A stretch of 64,000 nt of DNA from Mycolicibacterium wolinskyi (GTDB taxonomy: Bacteria; Actinomycetota; Actinomycetes; Mycobacteriales; Mycobacteriaceae). A program made the position numbers and the translations under genes. The DNA lies in contig NZ_LQQA01000029.1 of NCBI RefSeq assembly GCF_002101965.1, forward strand, positions 372,001 through 436,000, read 5' to 3'. Shown piece after piece: positions 50,902 through 59,825 of the stretch (position 1 is the stretch's first letter; the number at the start of each line of letters is the position of its first letter). The notes beneath the pieces were generated by a model. It worked only from the letters and a program-made list of their open reading frames with translations. It made no database searches and was not told the origin of the DNA.

Positions 50902-53900
50902 ACCCGAGCACCCGTGAGCCTGCGCAGCTGTGCCGACGCGACGGACAGTACTGCGAGATCGGGCTCATCGGTCTCGAGGAACTCCTGCAGGGTGCGCCGG
51001 GCCCGGTCGAGCCGTGGCCGGTTGTACGCCTCGAATTCCTCGATGGTCTCGGTGATGTCGGCTGGTTCCGTGGCGCGCCTGCTGACGTCGAGCGTGAGAT
51101 CACGTAGCGAACGGTAGAGATCCTCGCGCAGTGCGAGTCTGGCCAGCGCGTGCCAGCGACCGCCTCGAGGAAGCGAGGAGACCGCCAGCAGCAGGCTGTC
51201 GACACCGAGATGGTCCGACAGTTCGAAGTAGATTCCCGCCAGGTGAAGGGGATCCACACCGTCGGTGTCGGCGATCTCGATGATGTCGAGAAGGCTGAAC
51301 GCGTAGAGCGATTCGCTGATGTGCTTGGCGATCGTGGCGGGTACGCCACGTTCGGTCAGTTCTTCGCGAGCTTGTGTGACCGCCGCCAGTTCGTTGCCGC
51401 GCAACATCGAGCCGAGGCGGCCCCGTAGGGTCGCCACTGCCCGGCCGAACCGCTCGATCTCCAGACCGACGTCGAGCGGCTGCGGGCGGTTGAGCAGGAA
51501 CCAGCGGGACGCTCGGTCGAGGAGCCGCCGCCCTTCGATGATCAGGGTGTTGGTCAGCGCGGGGGATAGTTCCGCGGCGTGAATGTCCGACCACAGGGTG
51601 TCCAGGTCGAAGACGTCGGACACGATCGCGTGCGCGCGCACGATATCGCTTGTGGTCGCGGCGGTTTCATCGGCGAGACGGAACGCGTAGGTCAGCCCTG
51701 AGGTCGCGAGCACGCGGTTGACGATTGCGGTGGTGATGATTTCGCGCCGTAGCGGATGGTCGGGTAGGGGCTCGCCGAGGCGATGCCGCAGCGTTGCGGG
51801 GAAGTATCGCGTCAGGGTCGCCACAAAGTAGGGATCGTCGAACGTGTCGCTGCCGAGAAGATCGGCTTTGAGGTCGAGCTTGACGTGGGCCATCAACGTC
51901 GCGAGTTGCGGCGCGGTGAGTCCTTGCCCGCCTTTGACCAGTTCGGCGAATCCGGCCTTGCTGGGCAGGTTTTCCCGTTCCCGGTGCAGGCCTCGGCGTT
52001 TCTGAAGGTCGGCTGTCATTCGCGCATGTACGTCCACCATCTGCGGTGCGTTGAACCGTGCGTCACTGAGCAGCCGGTTGTGGTCCTGATTGTTGGTGAG
52101 GACGAGTCGGGCGACCTCATCGGTCATTTCGCCGAGCAATCGGTTTCGTGAGTTGTTGGCGATCACGCCGGACCGGGTCGCCGAGTCGAGCAGGATCTTG
52201 ATGTTGACTTCATGGTCGGAGCAATCGACACCGGCTGCGTTGTCGATCGCGTCGGTGTTGATCAGACCGCCACGGCGCGCGAACTCGATACGTCCGCGCT
52301 GCGAGACGCCGAGGTTGCCACCTTCGACGATCACCCGGGCGCGGACATCGCCGGCATCGACGCGAACCGGGTCGTTGACCTTGTCGGCCACCTCGGCATG
52401 TTGTTCGCCGCCGGCCTTGATGTATGTCCCGATGCCACCGTTGAACAGCAGATCCACCGGAGCGCACAGGATGTGGGCGATCAGCTCGTTGGGCGTCAAG
52501 GCCAAATCGGATCCGGCGATGCCCAGGGCGTCGCGCATCTGCGGCGTGATTCGGATGGTCTTCGCGGTGCGCGGCCACACACCGCCGCCTTCACTGATCA
52601 TCGCGCGGTCGTAGCTGTCCCATGAAGACCGGGCGAGGCCGAACAGCCTGCGTCGTTCGGCGAAGGCACGTTCGATGTCGGGGCGTGGGTCGATGAAGAT
52701 GTGGCGGTGATCGAACGCGGCGATGAGCGTCAGGCCGCGCCGTAGCAGCATTCCGTTGCCGAAGACGTCGCCGCTCATATCACCGATGCCGACCGCGGTG
52801 AAAGTGTCGGTGCGCGAATCGATGCCGAGTTCGGCGAGATGGCTGTCGCCGCTCACCCAGGCGCCGCGCGCGGTGATGGCCATGGCCTTGTGGTCGTAGC
52901 CGGCCGATCCACCCGAGGCGAACGCATCGCCGAGCCAGTAACCGCGCTTGAGGGCCACCGCGTTGGCGGAGTCGGAGAACGTCGCGGTGCCTTTGTCGGC
53001 GGCCACCACCAGATAGGGATCGGGTCCGTCATGGCTCACCACACCGCCGAACCTCGGCCGCCCATCGGTTTCGGTGGTGTTGTCGACGACGTCGAGCAGC
53101 GCGGCGATGAACTGTTGATAGCAGCGGAGTCCCGGTGTGCGCATCGCGTCGCCGTCGAGCGATGCGGGGGCCTTCACGACGAACACGCCCTTGGCGCCGG
53201 CCGGCACGATCATCGCGTTCTTGACGGCCTGAGCCTTGACCAGGCCGAGGACCTCAGTGCGGTAGTCGTCGTGACGGTCCGACCAGCGCAGACCACCACG
53301 TGCCACGAGGCCGAAACGCATGTGCACGCCCTCGAATTCGGGCGAGTACACGAAGATTTCGGACAACGGGCGGGGCTGCGGCAGCTCGTCGATATCGCGG
53401 GCCCGCATCTTGTGCACCAGATATGGCGTGGTGACGCTCAACGCGTCCGGAGCGAATGCGTTGGTCCGCACGGTTGCGTCGACGAGGCAGCGGTAGGCCC
53501 GCAGTATCCGGTCGGCATCGATGTGCAATACCTGGTCGATCTCCGTAGCGACAACTTGCTCGGCCGCGGCGACACGGGCGACCCGGTGCGGGCTGTCGGC
53601 GGGCTGTTCGGTCCGGGCGAACCGCGCTTCGAACAGCGCCATGAGCGCCCGTGTCGCCACTGGATTGTCCAGCAATACGCGCTGAATCCGGCTCTGTCCG
53701 TACGGCAATGGCAACTGACGCAGATAACGGCTGTAGCTGCGCAGGACACACACCTGGCGCCAGTCGAGAGCGGCGCGCAAGATCAACGCATTGAATCCGT
53801 CCGACTCCGCGCGTCCGGCCCAAATCGCTTGGAACGTCTCGCAGATACGCGTCTCGGTCGCAGCGTCGTGTCGAGCCAGTTCATCGGCGGCGTCGCTTCC

Positions 53901-54218
53901 CGCCTGCAGAACGAGGTGATACACGTGGCACACCCGCCCATCGGCACGCGTCCACGAACCGGCCTGCTCCTGGAGCACTTCCAGGTCCATACTCTGTAGA
54001 GCCGGCAACATCCGGCGCAGCGGGACCGGCTCCAACGCCGCAAGGGCGAACCGCAGGCGGCCGTCGTCATGGGCTTGCTCGAGACCGACTGCGATCGCGT
54101 CCCCGACCAGCGCGTCGAGCTGCTCGGCGTCGATGAGTCGTTCGGGGACGGACGGTGGCAGGTCGTCGGGACTCGTCAGGGAACGGTGAGTGACGGCTTT
54201 GGCGCTCGACACGTTCAC
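50898..54218 (-). CDS. NAD-specific glutamate dehydrogenase, large (about 120 kDa) class
   Basis: A 1106-residue enzyme of the large NAD-GDH family, which deaminates glutamate to 2-oxoglutarate for catabolism. The catalytic core has GVHMRFGLVARGGLRWSDRHDDYRTEVLGLVKAQAVKNAMIVPAGAKG (about 295-342), DVFGNGMLLRRG and NGGIGTYIKAGGE, followed by a long C-terminal helical region. It lacks the roughly 500-residue N-terminal ACT-rich extension of the 180-kDa mycobacterial enzyme, so it belongs to the shorter (115-kDa-like) class. The GTG start has GAGGAG 9 nt upstream. Regulation may be through kinase/GarA-type control known for mycobacterial GDH, but that is not visible in the sequence. Confidence 0.88.
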   Translation of the reverse strand: MNVSSAKAVTHRSLTSPDDLPPSVPERLIDAEQLDALVGDAIAVGLEQAHDDGRLRFALAALEPVPLRRMLPALQSMDLEVLQEQAGSWTRADGRVCHVYHLVLQAGSDAADELARHDAATETRICETFQAIWAGRAESDGFNALILRAALDWRQVCVLRSYSRYLRQLPLPYGQSRIQRVLLDNPVATRALMALFEARFARTEQPADSPHRVARVAAAEQVVATEIDQVLHIDADRILRAYRCLVDATVRTNAFAPDALSVTTPYLVHKMRARDIDELPQPRPLSEIFVYSPEFEGVHMRFGLVARGGLRWSDRHDDYRTEVLGLVKAQAVKNAMIVPAGAKGVFVVKAPASLDGDAMRTPGLRCYQQFIAALLDVVDNTTETDGRPRFGGVVSHDGPDPYLVVAADKGTATFSDSANAVALKRGYWLGDAFASGGSAGYDHKAMAITARGAWVSGDSHLAELGIDSRTDTFTAVGIGDMSGDVFGNGMLLRRGLTLIAAFDHRHIFIDPRPDIERAFAERRRLFGLARSSWDSYDRAMISEGGGVWPRTAKTIRITPQMRDALGIAGSDLALTPNELIAHILCAPVDLLFNGGIGTYIKAGGEQHAEVADKVNDPVRVDAGDVRARVIVEGGNLGVSQRGRIEFARRGGLINTDAIDNAAGVDCSDHEVNIKILLDSATRSGVIANNSRNRLLGEMTDEVARLVLTNNQDHNRLLSDARFNAPQMVDVHARMTADLQKRRGLHRERENLPSKAGFAELVKGGQGLTAPQLATLMAHVKLDLKADLLGSDTFDDPYFVATLTRYFPATLRHRLGEPLPDHPLRREIITTAIVNRVLATSGLTYAFRLADETAATTSDIVRAHAIVSDVFDLDTLWSDIHAAELSPALTNTLIIEGRRLLDRASRWFLLNRPQPLDVGLEIERFGRAVATLRGRLGSMLRGNELAAVTQAREELTERGVPATIAKHISESLYAFSLLDIIEIADTDGVDPLHLAGIYFELSDHLGVDSLLLAVSSLPRGGRWHALARLALREDLYRSLRDLTLDVSRRATEPADITETIEEFEAYNRPRLDRARRTLQEFLETDEPDLAVLSVASAQLRRLTGARV

Positions 54219-54436
54219 GGAGTGTGCTCCTCGTTGTTGGAGTGATCGTCGGGGTCGGTGGACGGCGATGGACTAAGCCTCGATTCGAAAGCAGCCACCC
54301 GCGGTGTGCAATGCGTAAACGAGTTGAGCGGAATGCTTACAGTTTGTAGGCCCGGTTCAGTTCCGCTTTCCGCGTGCGCACGCTGCCGACGGCCTGTCGA
54401 CGCCACGCCCGGGCCGACGAAATTGCGCGCAGGCGC

Positions 54437-54500
54437 GTGCATTTCTGCACTTCGGAGTGCAGCACTGTTCGTTGACTTACCTCTCTTCGCAGGTTGGGAT
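54437..54500 (+). promoter_or_regulatory. LysR-controlled promoter of the permease-amidase operon
   Basis: GTGCA-N4-TGCAC (54437-54450), six bases, GTGCAGC (54457-54463), seven bases, then GTTGAC with -35 TTGACT (54472-54477), 17 bp, and -10 TGGGAT (54495-54500). The same layout with the same spacings recurs at 58469-58532. The 54219-54635 gap holds this promoter, the upstream region of the GDH gene and a leader of about 130 nt before the TTG start. I support no gene in it. Confidence 0.6.
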
Positions 54501-54635
54501 GTAATTCACATCGCAAGGACGCGCAGCCACCTGACCGGCATTGCCACAGTGCACCTGCGGTCTTGATTCGGATCGATCTCCTCCCGCGTGCGCTGACATC
54601 GGCGTGTGCACGGGAGGCGGGAAAGGACTCACGCG

Positions 54636-56099
54636 TTGAGCCTCAGCAGTTACTTCCACGGCCCGGCGACCAGCCTGGATGATCAGATCGAGAGCTACGC
54701 CACCACGCGGGTGCCCGACAGCCAGCGCTGGCGCCGGCCTGCCATTCTGCTTGTGTTGACCGGCAATGTGACGGCGATGTTCTGGTTCGCGTTGGGCGGC
54801 CAGATGGGCTTTCTGGTGGGGTGGCCCGCTCTGCTCATCCCGATCGCGTACATGGTCATCGGTGCGACGGTCGTCGGTGCACTGGTGATGCGGATCGCCA
54901 GCCAGGAGGGCCTGTCGCTGCCGCTGTTGTCGCGGGGCTTGGGTTTCGGTGCACGCGGGTCTGCGATCGCGTCGTTCGTCTACGCGGTGAACTACGTCTT
55001 CTACTTCATCTTCGAGGGCAGCATCGTCTCGCACGGCCTGAGCGAGATCGCGGGTATCTCAATCGATTCGGCCGGCGCGAGCGTCGTGTTCGCGATCGTC
55101 GCCCTCATCGCGTTGTACTACTCGTGGCGCGGTATGCACTCGATGAACATCCTGCAGCGCTTCGGTATGCCGATCTTCCTGATCCTGTTCGTGATCGGCA
55201 TGGTCATGCTGGCTAACGGCTATGTGCTCGTCGGGCCGGGGGAGTGGGCCGTTCAGGACGGCGTGACCGCCACGGCGATGTGGCAGGCGCTGAGCCTGGC
55301 CAACGGGCAGGTGGTGTTCCAGGCGCTCATCGCCACCGACTACGGACGGTTCGTGAAGAGGTCGGTCTCGTACGCCGGTACAGCCGGGGTGATGCTCGTC
55401 GAGCTGCTGATGATCGCCGTCGTGATGGTGCTCGGTGTGTTCCTCGGTTTCACCATGATCTCGCATTTCGACGGCTCTCGCGGTGAGCGGGAGCTGGCCG
55501 CCACGGACCCCGGGCTCATCTTCGCGGTCGTAATGGGCGTTCTCGGAGTCATATTCGCGATCCTGACGCAAGTCCGGATCAACGTGATGAACCTGTACTC
55601 GGGCTCGCTGGCCCTGTCGAACGCGTGGGATGTGCTGTCTCCCAGAAAGATCGGGAGGCAGTGGTGGATGGTGCTGCTCGTGGTCCTTGGCGTCGTGCTG
55701 TATCCGATCAACGTGCTGCAGTACACCGACAAGTTCCTTGCGGTGACCGGCATCATGACCAACACCTGGATCTTCATCCTGCTCAGTGACTATTTCGTGT
55801 GCCGCAAACTGTTCAAGCTGGCCCCCAGCAGCCAGATCGAATACCGCGAGGGTCGGGTCAAGGACTGGAACCTGTGCGGTATGGCGGCGTTGGCGGCCGG
55901 CCTGGCCGTGGGGGCACTCGGTGTCGCAGGCGCGTATCCGATGCACTTCGCTTCGTTCGCGGCCATGCTGGTGGGGCCGATCGTCTACATCCCCCTGGCG
56001 CTCCTCACCAAGGGATCGCAGTATGGTTCACCGACGCAGGTTGCCGACGACGACGTGCCTGATGGCCGCAAGACCGAAGTGGCCGAAGCGGTCGAGTGA
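54636..56099 (+). CDS. NCS1-family purine/cytosine-type permease
   Basis: A 487-residue, 12-helix NCS1 permease. The N-terminal LDDQIESYATTRVPDSQRWRRPAILL segment and GNVTAMFWFALGGQMGFLVGWPALL helix are typical, as are SLPLLSRGLGFGARGSAIASF and LTQVRINVMNLYSGSLALSNAWD in later helices. NCS1 members import cytosine, purines, hydantoins, allantoin or nicotinamide derivatives. A TTG start was chosen because AAAGGA is 8 nt upstream; a GTG at 54606 lacks one. The amidase that follows suggests an amide-containing substrate such as a hydantoin or ureide. Confidence 0.83.
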   Translation: MSLSSYFHGPATSLDDQIESYATTRVPDSQRWRRPAILLVLTGNVTAMFWFALGGQMGFLVGWPALLIPIAYMVIGATVVGALVMRIASQEGLSLPLLSRGLGFGARGSAIASFVYAVNYVFYFIFEGSIVSHGLSEIAGISIDSAGASVVFAIVALIALYYSWRGMHSMNILQRFGMPIFLILFVIGMVMLANGYVLVGPGEWAVQDGVTATAMWQALSLANGQVVFQALIATDYGRFVKRSVSYAGTAGVMLVELLMIAVVMVLGVFLGFTMISHFDGSRGERELAATDPGLIFAVVMGVLGVIFAILTQVRINVMNLYSGSLALSNAWDVLSPRKIGRQWWMVLLVVLGVVLYPINVLQYTDKFLAVTGIMTNTWIFILLSDYFVCRKLFKLAPSSQIEYREGRVKDWNLCGMAALAAGLAVGALGVAGAYPMHFASFAAMLVGPIVYIPLALLTKGSQYGSPTQVADDDVPDGRKTEVAEAVE

Positions 56100-56133
56100 A
56101 CCGAAGTAGTTACGGTACAGAAAGATTGACGAG

Positions 56134-57549
56134 ATGACTGAAACACCCGCTGACGCATTGTATTACCGCGAGATCTGCGAACTGGTTGATCTGCTGGACC
56201 GCGGAGAAGTCACCGCACGGCAACTGACCCAGTCGACCCTGGATCGGATCGCCGAGGTCGATCAGCGGCTGGGCGCGTATGCGTTCGTCGCACCGGATGA
56301 AGCCATGGCCAAGGCCGCAGAATCGGACGAGCGCCGCGCGGCCGGCGCCGCGCGGGGCCCGCTCGACGGTATTCCCCTGGCCATCAAGGACATCTACGAC
56401 AAGCAGGGATGGCGCACCGAAGCCGGTATGGCCGTGCGCTCCGGCCAGGTCGCGAGCAGCACGGCAACGGTCGTCGAACGCCTCGACCAGGCCGGTGCGG
56501 TGATCGTCGGCAAGGTGCACACCACCGAAGGTGTGTACACCGAACACACGCCGCCGTTCCGGGCCCCGTTGAATCCGTGGGATCCCAACCGCTGGGTCGG
56601 AGTGTCGTCCAGCGGCAGCGGCGTCGCACCGGTGGCCGGATTGTGTTACGGCGCACTGGGCTCCGACACCGGCGGATCGATCCGCATGCCGTCGGCGTCC
56701 AACGGGGCGACGGGCTTGAAGCCCACGTGGGGACGGGTCAGCCGCGCCGGTGTCGTCGAACTCGCCGCGACGCTGGATCACGTCGGCCCGATCTGCCGCT
56801 CCGCTCGCGACGCCGGGCTCATCCTCGGTGCGATCGCCGGCGCGGATCCCCGAGACCCGACGGCGTCGTTGCGGCCGGTTCCCGAGTTCAGCACCACCAC
56901 ACCGGCATCGCTGAGTGGTGTGCGGATCGGCATCGACCCGGAGTGGAGCTATCGCGACGTCAGCATCGACGTCGAGAAGGCGCATCAGGAAGCCGAGCAG
57001 GTGTTGCGTGACCTCGGCGCCGAACTCACCCCTGTCACGTTGCCGGATCCCACCGAGGCCATCACCGACTGGTTCGGGGTGTGTGCCGTACAGACCGCTC
57101 GCGCACATCGTGGCCTGTATCCCGAGCGCAAGGACAGCTACGGGCCGGCGCTGAGCGAGCTCATCGATCGCGGAATCGCCATGTCCGGCATCGAGTACGA
57201 CGAACTGCTGCAACGGCGATTGATCTTCAAAGGCCAGATGGAGGCCGCCCTCTCGAGCGTGGACACCGTCCTCATCCCGGCGATGTCGTTCATCGCGCCG
57301 CCGGTGGAGAAGATGATCCGGATGGACGAGGAGACGACCGCCGGAGTACACCGGTTCACCGTGCCGTTCACGTTGTCGCAGTTGCCGACCATCACGTTCC
57401 CGGGCGGCTTCACCACAACCGAAGCGGGTCATCCGTTCCCCGTCGGCCTGCAGATGGTCGGCAGCGCATTCGACGAGCGCCGACTTGTCGATGTGGTCGG
57501 CGCGTTCCAGGCCGCCACCCCGTGGAACAAACAGCATCCCAACCTGTGA
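56134..57549 (+). CDS. Amidase (amidase signature family)
   Basis: A 471-residue amidase-signature hydrolase. The catalytic Lys is in PLAIKDIYDKQGW (about 84), the glycine/serine loop in VSSSGSGVAPVAGLCYGALGSDTGGSIRMPSASNGATGLKPTWGRVSRAG (about 155-205; SSGSG cis-Ser and DTGGS nucleophile Ser), so the triad is complete. A conserved C-terminal SQLPTITFPGG segment follows. It is co-transcribed with the NCS1 permease and under the same LysR-type promoter, so it probably hydrolyses the amide bond of the imported compound. The stop codon forms part of a hairpin shared with the convergent LysR gene. Confidence 0.87.
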   Translation: MTETPADALYYREICELVDLLDRGEVTARQLTQSTLDRIAEVDQRLGAYAFVAPDEAMAKAAESDERRAAGAARGPLDGIPLAIKDIYDKQGWRTEAGMAVRSGQVASSTATVVERLDQAGAVIVGKVHTTEGVYTEHTPPFRAPLNPWDPNRWVGVSSSGSGVAPVAGLCYGALGSDTGGSIRMPSASNGATGLKPTWGRVSRAGVVELAATLDHVGPICRSARDAGLILGAIAGADPRDPTASLRPVPEFSTTTPASLSGVRIGIDPEWSYRDVSIDVEKAHQEAEQVLRDLGAELTPVTLPDPTEAITDWFGVCAVQTARAHRGLYPERKDSYGPALSELIDRGIAMSGIEYDELLQRRLIFKGQMEAALSSVDTVLIPAMSFIAPPVEKMIRMDEETTAGVHRFTVPFTLSQLPTITFPGGFTTTEAGHPFPVGLQMVGSAFDERRLVDVVGAFQAATPWNKQHPNL

Positions 57550-57562
57550 GTGCCTCACTCAC
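57546..57562. terminator. Short hairpin containing both stop codons of convergent genes
   Basis: GTGAGTG-CCT-CACTCAC: the amidase TGA (57547-57549) lies in the left arm and the LysR stop (TCA on this strand, 57559-57561) in the right arm. The stem is 7 bp with a 3-nt loop. It is a compact bidirectional terminator candidate, weak by itself. Confidence 0.4.
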
Positions 57563-58452
57563 GCAGGTGCGGTGAGGTACGGGTTCGTCGCCACAGTCGA
57601 TCGCAGGAACTGTGCGACGGCCCGCACCCGCCCGACCTGCTGCAGCTCGCGCGGGATGACCAGCCAGTAGGTGCGACGCACCGAGAACGTCTCGGGCAGA
57701 ACGATCTTCAGCGACGTGTCCGGCTCGCCGATGTACTGCGGCAGCGGAGCGATGCCCAACCCGCTGCGGGCCGCCGTCCAATGGCCGGTGATGTTGTTGG
57801 TCTGAACCGCTACCCGCTGCTTGTGCGGTAACGAGTCCAGTATCCGCAGCGGCGCCACGTCGAGCAGCGCATCGATGTACCAGATCAACGTGTGATCGGT
57901 CAGATCCGCCAGCTGGGATATCGGCGGAGCGGACGCGAGGTACTCCGGTGCCGCATACAGGCACAGGTCATAGCCGGCGAGCCGGTGCACCTGCACGGCA
58001 CGAGGCAGCGGCTCCTCAAGCGTCACCGCGATGTCGAACTGGCGGGCCGACAGCGAACCGTGCTCCGTCGCGGTGACGAGTTCGACGTCGAGATGGGGGT
58101 GGGCGCGCCGCAGTTCGACAAGTCGCGGAGCGACGACGAATGCCCCGAACCCGTCGGGCGCCACCATGCGGACCGTCCCGGTCAGTGGCCCGGCCGCCGT
58201 GGTGCGTGCGTCGTACGCGGCGATCACGGCCGACTCGACCGACTCAGCACGCGGCAGCAGATCCGCCCCGGCCTCCGTCAGGTGCCAGCCGCCCGGTGAG
58301 CGGTCGAACAGCCTTACCCCGAACGCCTTCTCCAGCGCGGTGATTCGCCGCCCGACCGTCGTGTGATCGACCGCGAGGTTGCGGGCGGCCTCGTTGAGGC
58401 GTCCGGTGCGTGCGACTTCGAGGAAAAACCGGAGGTTGTCCGCGCTTTGCAT
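57559..58452 (-). CDS. LysR-family regulator of the permease/amidase and alcohol dehydrogenase genes
   Basis: A 297-residue LysR-type regulator. The N-terminal helix-turn-helix (SADNLRFFLEVARTGRLNEAARNLAVDHTTVGRRITALEKAFG) uses DHTTVGRRI in place of the more common QPAVSRQI. The effector domain follows (MVAPDGFGAFVVAPRLVELRRAHP, HLDVELV). The ATG is the natural N-terminus for the family, and longer frames run into the divergent promoter. Two promoters, one for the permease operon and one for the divergent small ORF/alcohol dehydrogenase, carry the same GTGCA-N4-TGCAC site next to it, so it probably controls both. Confidence 0.85.
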   Translation of the reverse strand: MQSADNLRFFLEVARTGRLNEAARNLAVDHTTVGRRITALEKAFGVRLFDRSPGGWHLTEAGADLLPRAESVESAVIAAYDARTTAAGPLTGTVRMVAPDGFGAFVVAPRLVELRRAHPHLDVELVTATEHGSLSARQFDIAVTLEEPLPRAVQVHRLAGYDLCLYAAPEYLASAPPISQLADLTDHTLIWYIDALLDVAPLRILDSLPHKQRVAVQTNNITGHWTAARSGLGIAPLPQYIGEPDTSLKIVLPETFSVRRTYWLVIPRELQQVGRVRAVAQFLRSTVATNPYLTAPA

Positions 58453-58468
58453 GAGGTAGAACCTACAC

Positions 58469-58532
58469 GTGCAATTTTGCACCGCAATGTGCAGCTTTGG
58501 CGGTTGACCAATGCATCGATGCCCATTGAGCA
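58469..58532 (+). promoter_or_regulatory. LysR-controlled promoter of the small ORF/alcohol dehydrogenase unit
   Basis: GTGCA-N4-TGCAC (58469-58482), six bases, GTGCAGC (58489-58495), seven bases, GTTGAC with -35 TTGACC (58504-58509), 17 bp, -10 TGAGCA (58527-58532). All spacings match the promoter at 54437-54500. The predicted transcription start (about 58539) falls on the ATG at 58540, implying a leaderless transcript. Confidence 0.6.
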
Positions 58533-58539
58533 TGGACGT

Positions 58540-58644
58540 ATGACGGAGACCACGCACGCAGGCGAGACGCAACCGATCCCACATTGCTTGAACAACAAGC
58601 TCTTTCCGGCCCCCATCAACCTCGGCTTCCCCGAAAACAAGTGA
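58540..58644 (+). CDS. 34-aa small ORF, possibly leaderless
   Basis: A 34-residue peptide (starts MTETTHAGETQPIPHC, ends NLGFPENK) with about 80% G/C at third positions, higher than expected by chance and like neighbouring genes. Its ATG coincides with the transcription start predicted from the LysR promoter. Its TGA overlaps the ribosome site (TGAGGG) of the iron-type alcohol dehydrogenase, suggesting translational coupling. I recognise no family. It could be a leader peptide, a small protein partner of the enzyme, or a short decayed N-terminus. Confidence 0.45.
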   Translation: MTETTHAGETQPIPHCLNNKLFPAPINLGFPENK

Positions 58645-58655
58645 GGGCTGGCTAC

Positions 58656-59813
58656 ATGGTCACCGACATCGCACTCCCGCGCTTCGCCAAGATCGGTGCG
58701 GGTGCAATCGACGAACTCGGATCGGTTGTCGCTCAGCTCGGCATCCTGCGGCCGATGCTGGTCACCGACAAGTACTTGTCGGAAACCGGTCAGGCCGAAC
58801 GCCTTGTGAAGACACTGCACGCCGCGGGAGTGGAGGCCACCGTATTCTCCGAGACCGTGCCGGACCCGACGGTGGCTTCGCTGGCCGGCGGTCTGGACCT
58901 CGTCAAGGCCCACAACGCCGACGGCATCATCGGATTCGGTGGAGGCAGCCCGATGGACACCGCCAAGGCGCTCGCGGTGTTGTCGGCCAACGGCGGAAGC
59001 ATCGCGTCCTACAAGGCGCCGAGCAGCTATACCGGACCGGCACTTCCGATCGTCGCCGTCCCGACGACGGCCGGAAGCGGTTCGGAGGCAACACAGTTCA
59101 CGGTGATCACCGATGGCGAAACCGACGAGAAGATGCTGTGTCCCGGTTTGTCGTTCCTGCCGATCGCGATCGTCGTCGACTTCGAGCTGACCGTCTCGAT
59201 GCCGGCTCGCCTGACCGCCGATACCGGGGTCGATGCGCTGACCCACGCCATCGAGGCGTACGTCAGCCGGCGTGCCAGTCCGTTCAGCGACGCACTTGCG
59301 CTCGCGGCCATGCGCTCGATATCGCAACACCTGCGCCGCGCCTACGCCGACGGCGCCGACCGGCAGGCACGCGAGGCGATGATGCTCGCGTCCACGCAGG
59401 CGGGGATGGCGTTCTCCAACTCCAGCGTCGCGCTCGTGCACGGCATGAGCCGGCCCATCGGCGGACATTTCCATGTCGCGCATGGGCTTTCCAACGCCAT
59501 GCTGTTGCCTGCGATCACGAAGTTCTCGATCGAGTCCGCGGTGGACCGTTATGCCGATTGTGCGAAGGCGATGGGTCTCGTCGGGGAGTCCGCCGCGAGC
59601 GCCTATGCGGCAGGCGCTTTGGTGGCCGAGCTTGAGCAGCTGTGCAGGGACGTCGAGGTGCCGACTCCGCAGTCCTACGGTGTGGACAAGGACGACTGGG
59701 AGGCCCGGCTGGAACTCATGGCCGAGCAGGCGTTGGCGTCGGGGTCACCGGGCAACAACCCGCGGGTTCCCACGAAGGACGAGATCGTGGAGCTGTACCG
59801 CGAGATCTACTGA
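58656..59813 (+). CDS. Iron-containing (Fe-ADH family) alcohol dehydrogenase
   Basis: A 385-residue group III alcohol dehydrogenase. NAD site GFGGGSPMDTAKALAV (about 90), PTTAGSGSEATQFTVITD (about 137), and metal ligands in DALTHAIEAYVSRRASP and VHGMSRPIGGHFHVAHGLSNAML (His residues) are all present. The family covers alcohol, 1,3-propanediol, 4-hydroxybutyrate and lactaldehyde dehydrogenases, and the exact alcohol is unknown. The ATG has GAGGG 8 nt upstream, formed partly by the stop of the 34-aa ORF. It is divergent from, and probably controlled by, the LysR regulator at 57559. Confidence 0.88.
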   Translation: MVTDIALPRFAKIGAGAIDELGSVVAQLGILRPMLVTDKYLSETGQAERLVKTLHAAGVEATVFSETVPDPTVASLAGGLDLVKAHNADGIIGFGGGSPMDTAKALAVLSANGGSIASYKAPSSYTGPALPIVAVPTTAGSGSEATQFTVITDGETDEKMLCPGLSFLPIAIVVDFELTVSMPARLTADTGVDALTHAIEAYVSRRASPFSDALALAAMRSISQHLRRAYADGADRQAREAMMLASTQAGMAFSNSSVALVHGMSRPIGGHFHVAHGLSNAMLLPAITKFSIESAVDRYADCAKAMGLVGESAASAYAAGALVAELEQLCRDVEVPTPQSYGVDKDDWEARLELMAEQALASGSPGNNPRVPTKDEIVELYREIY

Positions 59814-59825
59814 ATCAAGCTGCAA

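Noticed and set aside
54258..54566. Plus-strand 102-aa reading frame in the GDH/permease intergenic region
   Set aside because: It crosses the LysR promoter, has no ribosome site and no family resemblance.
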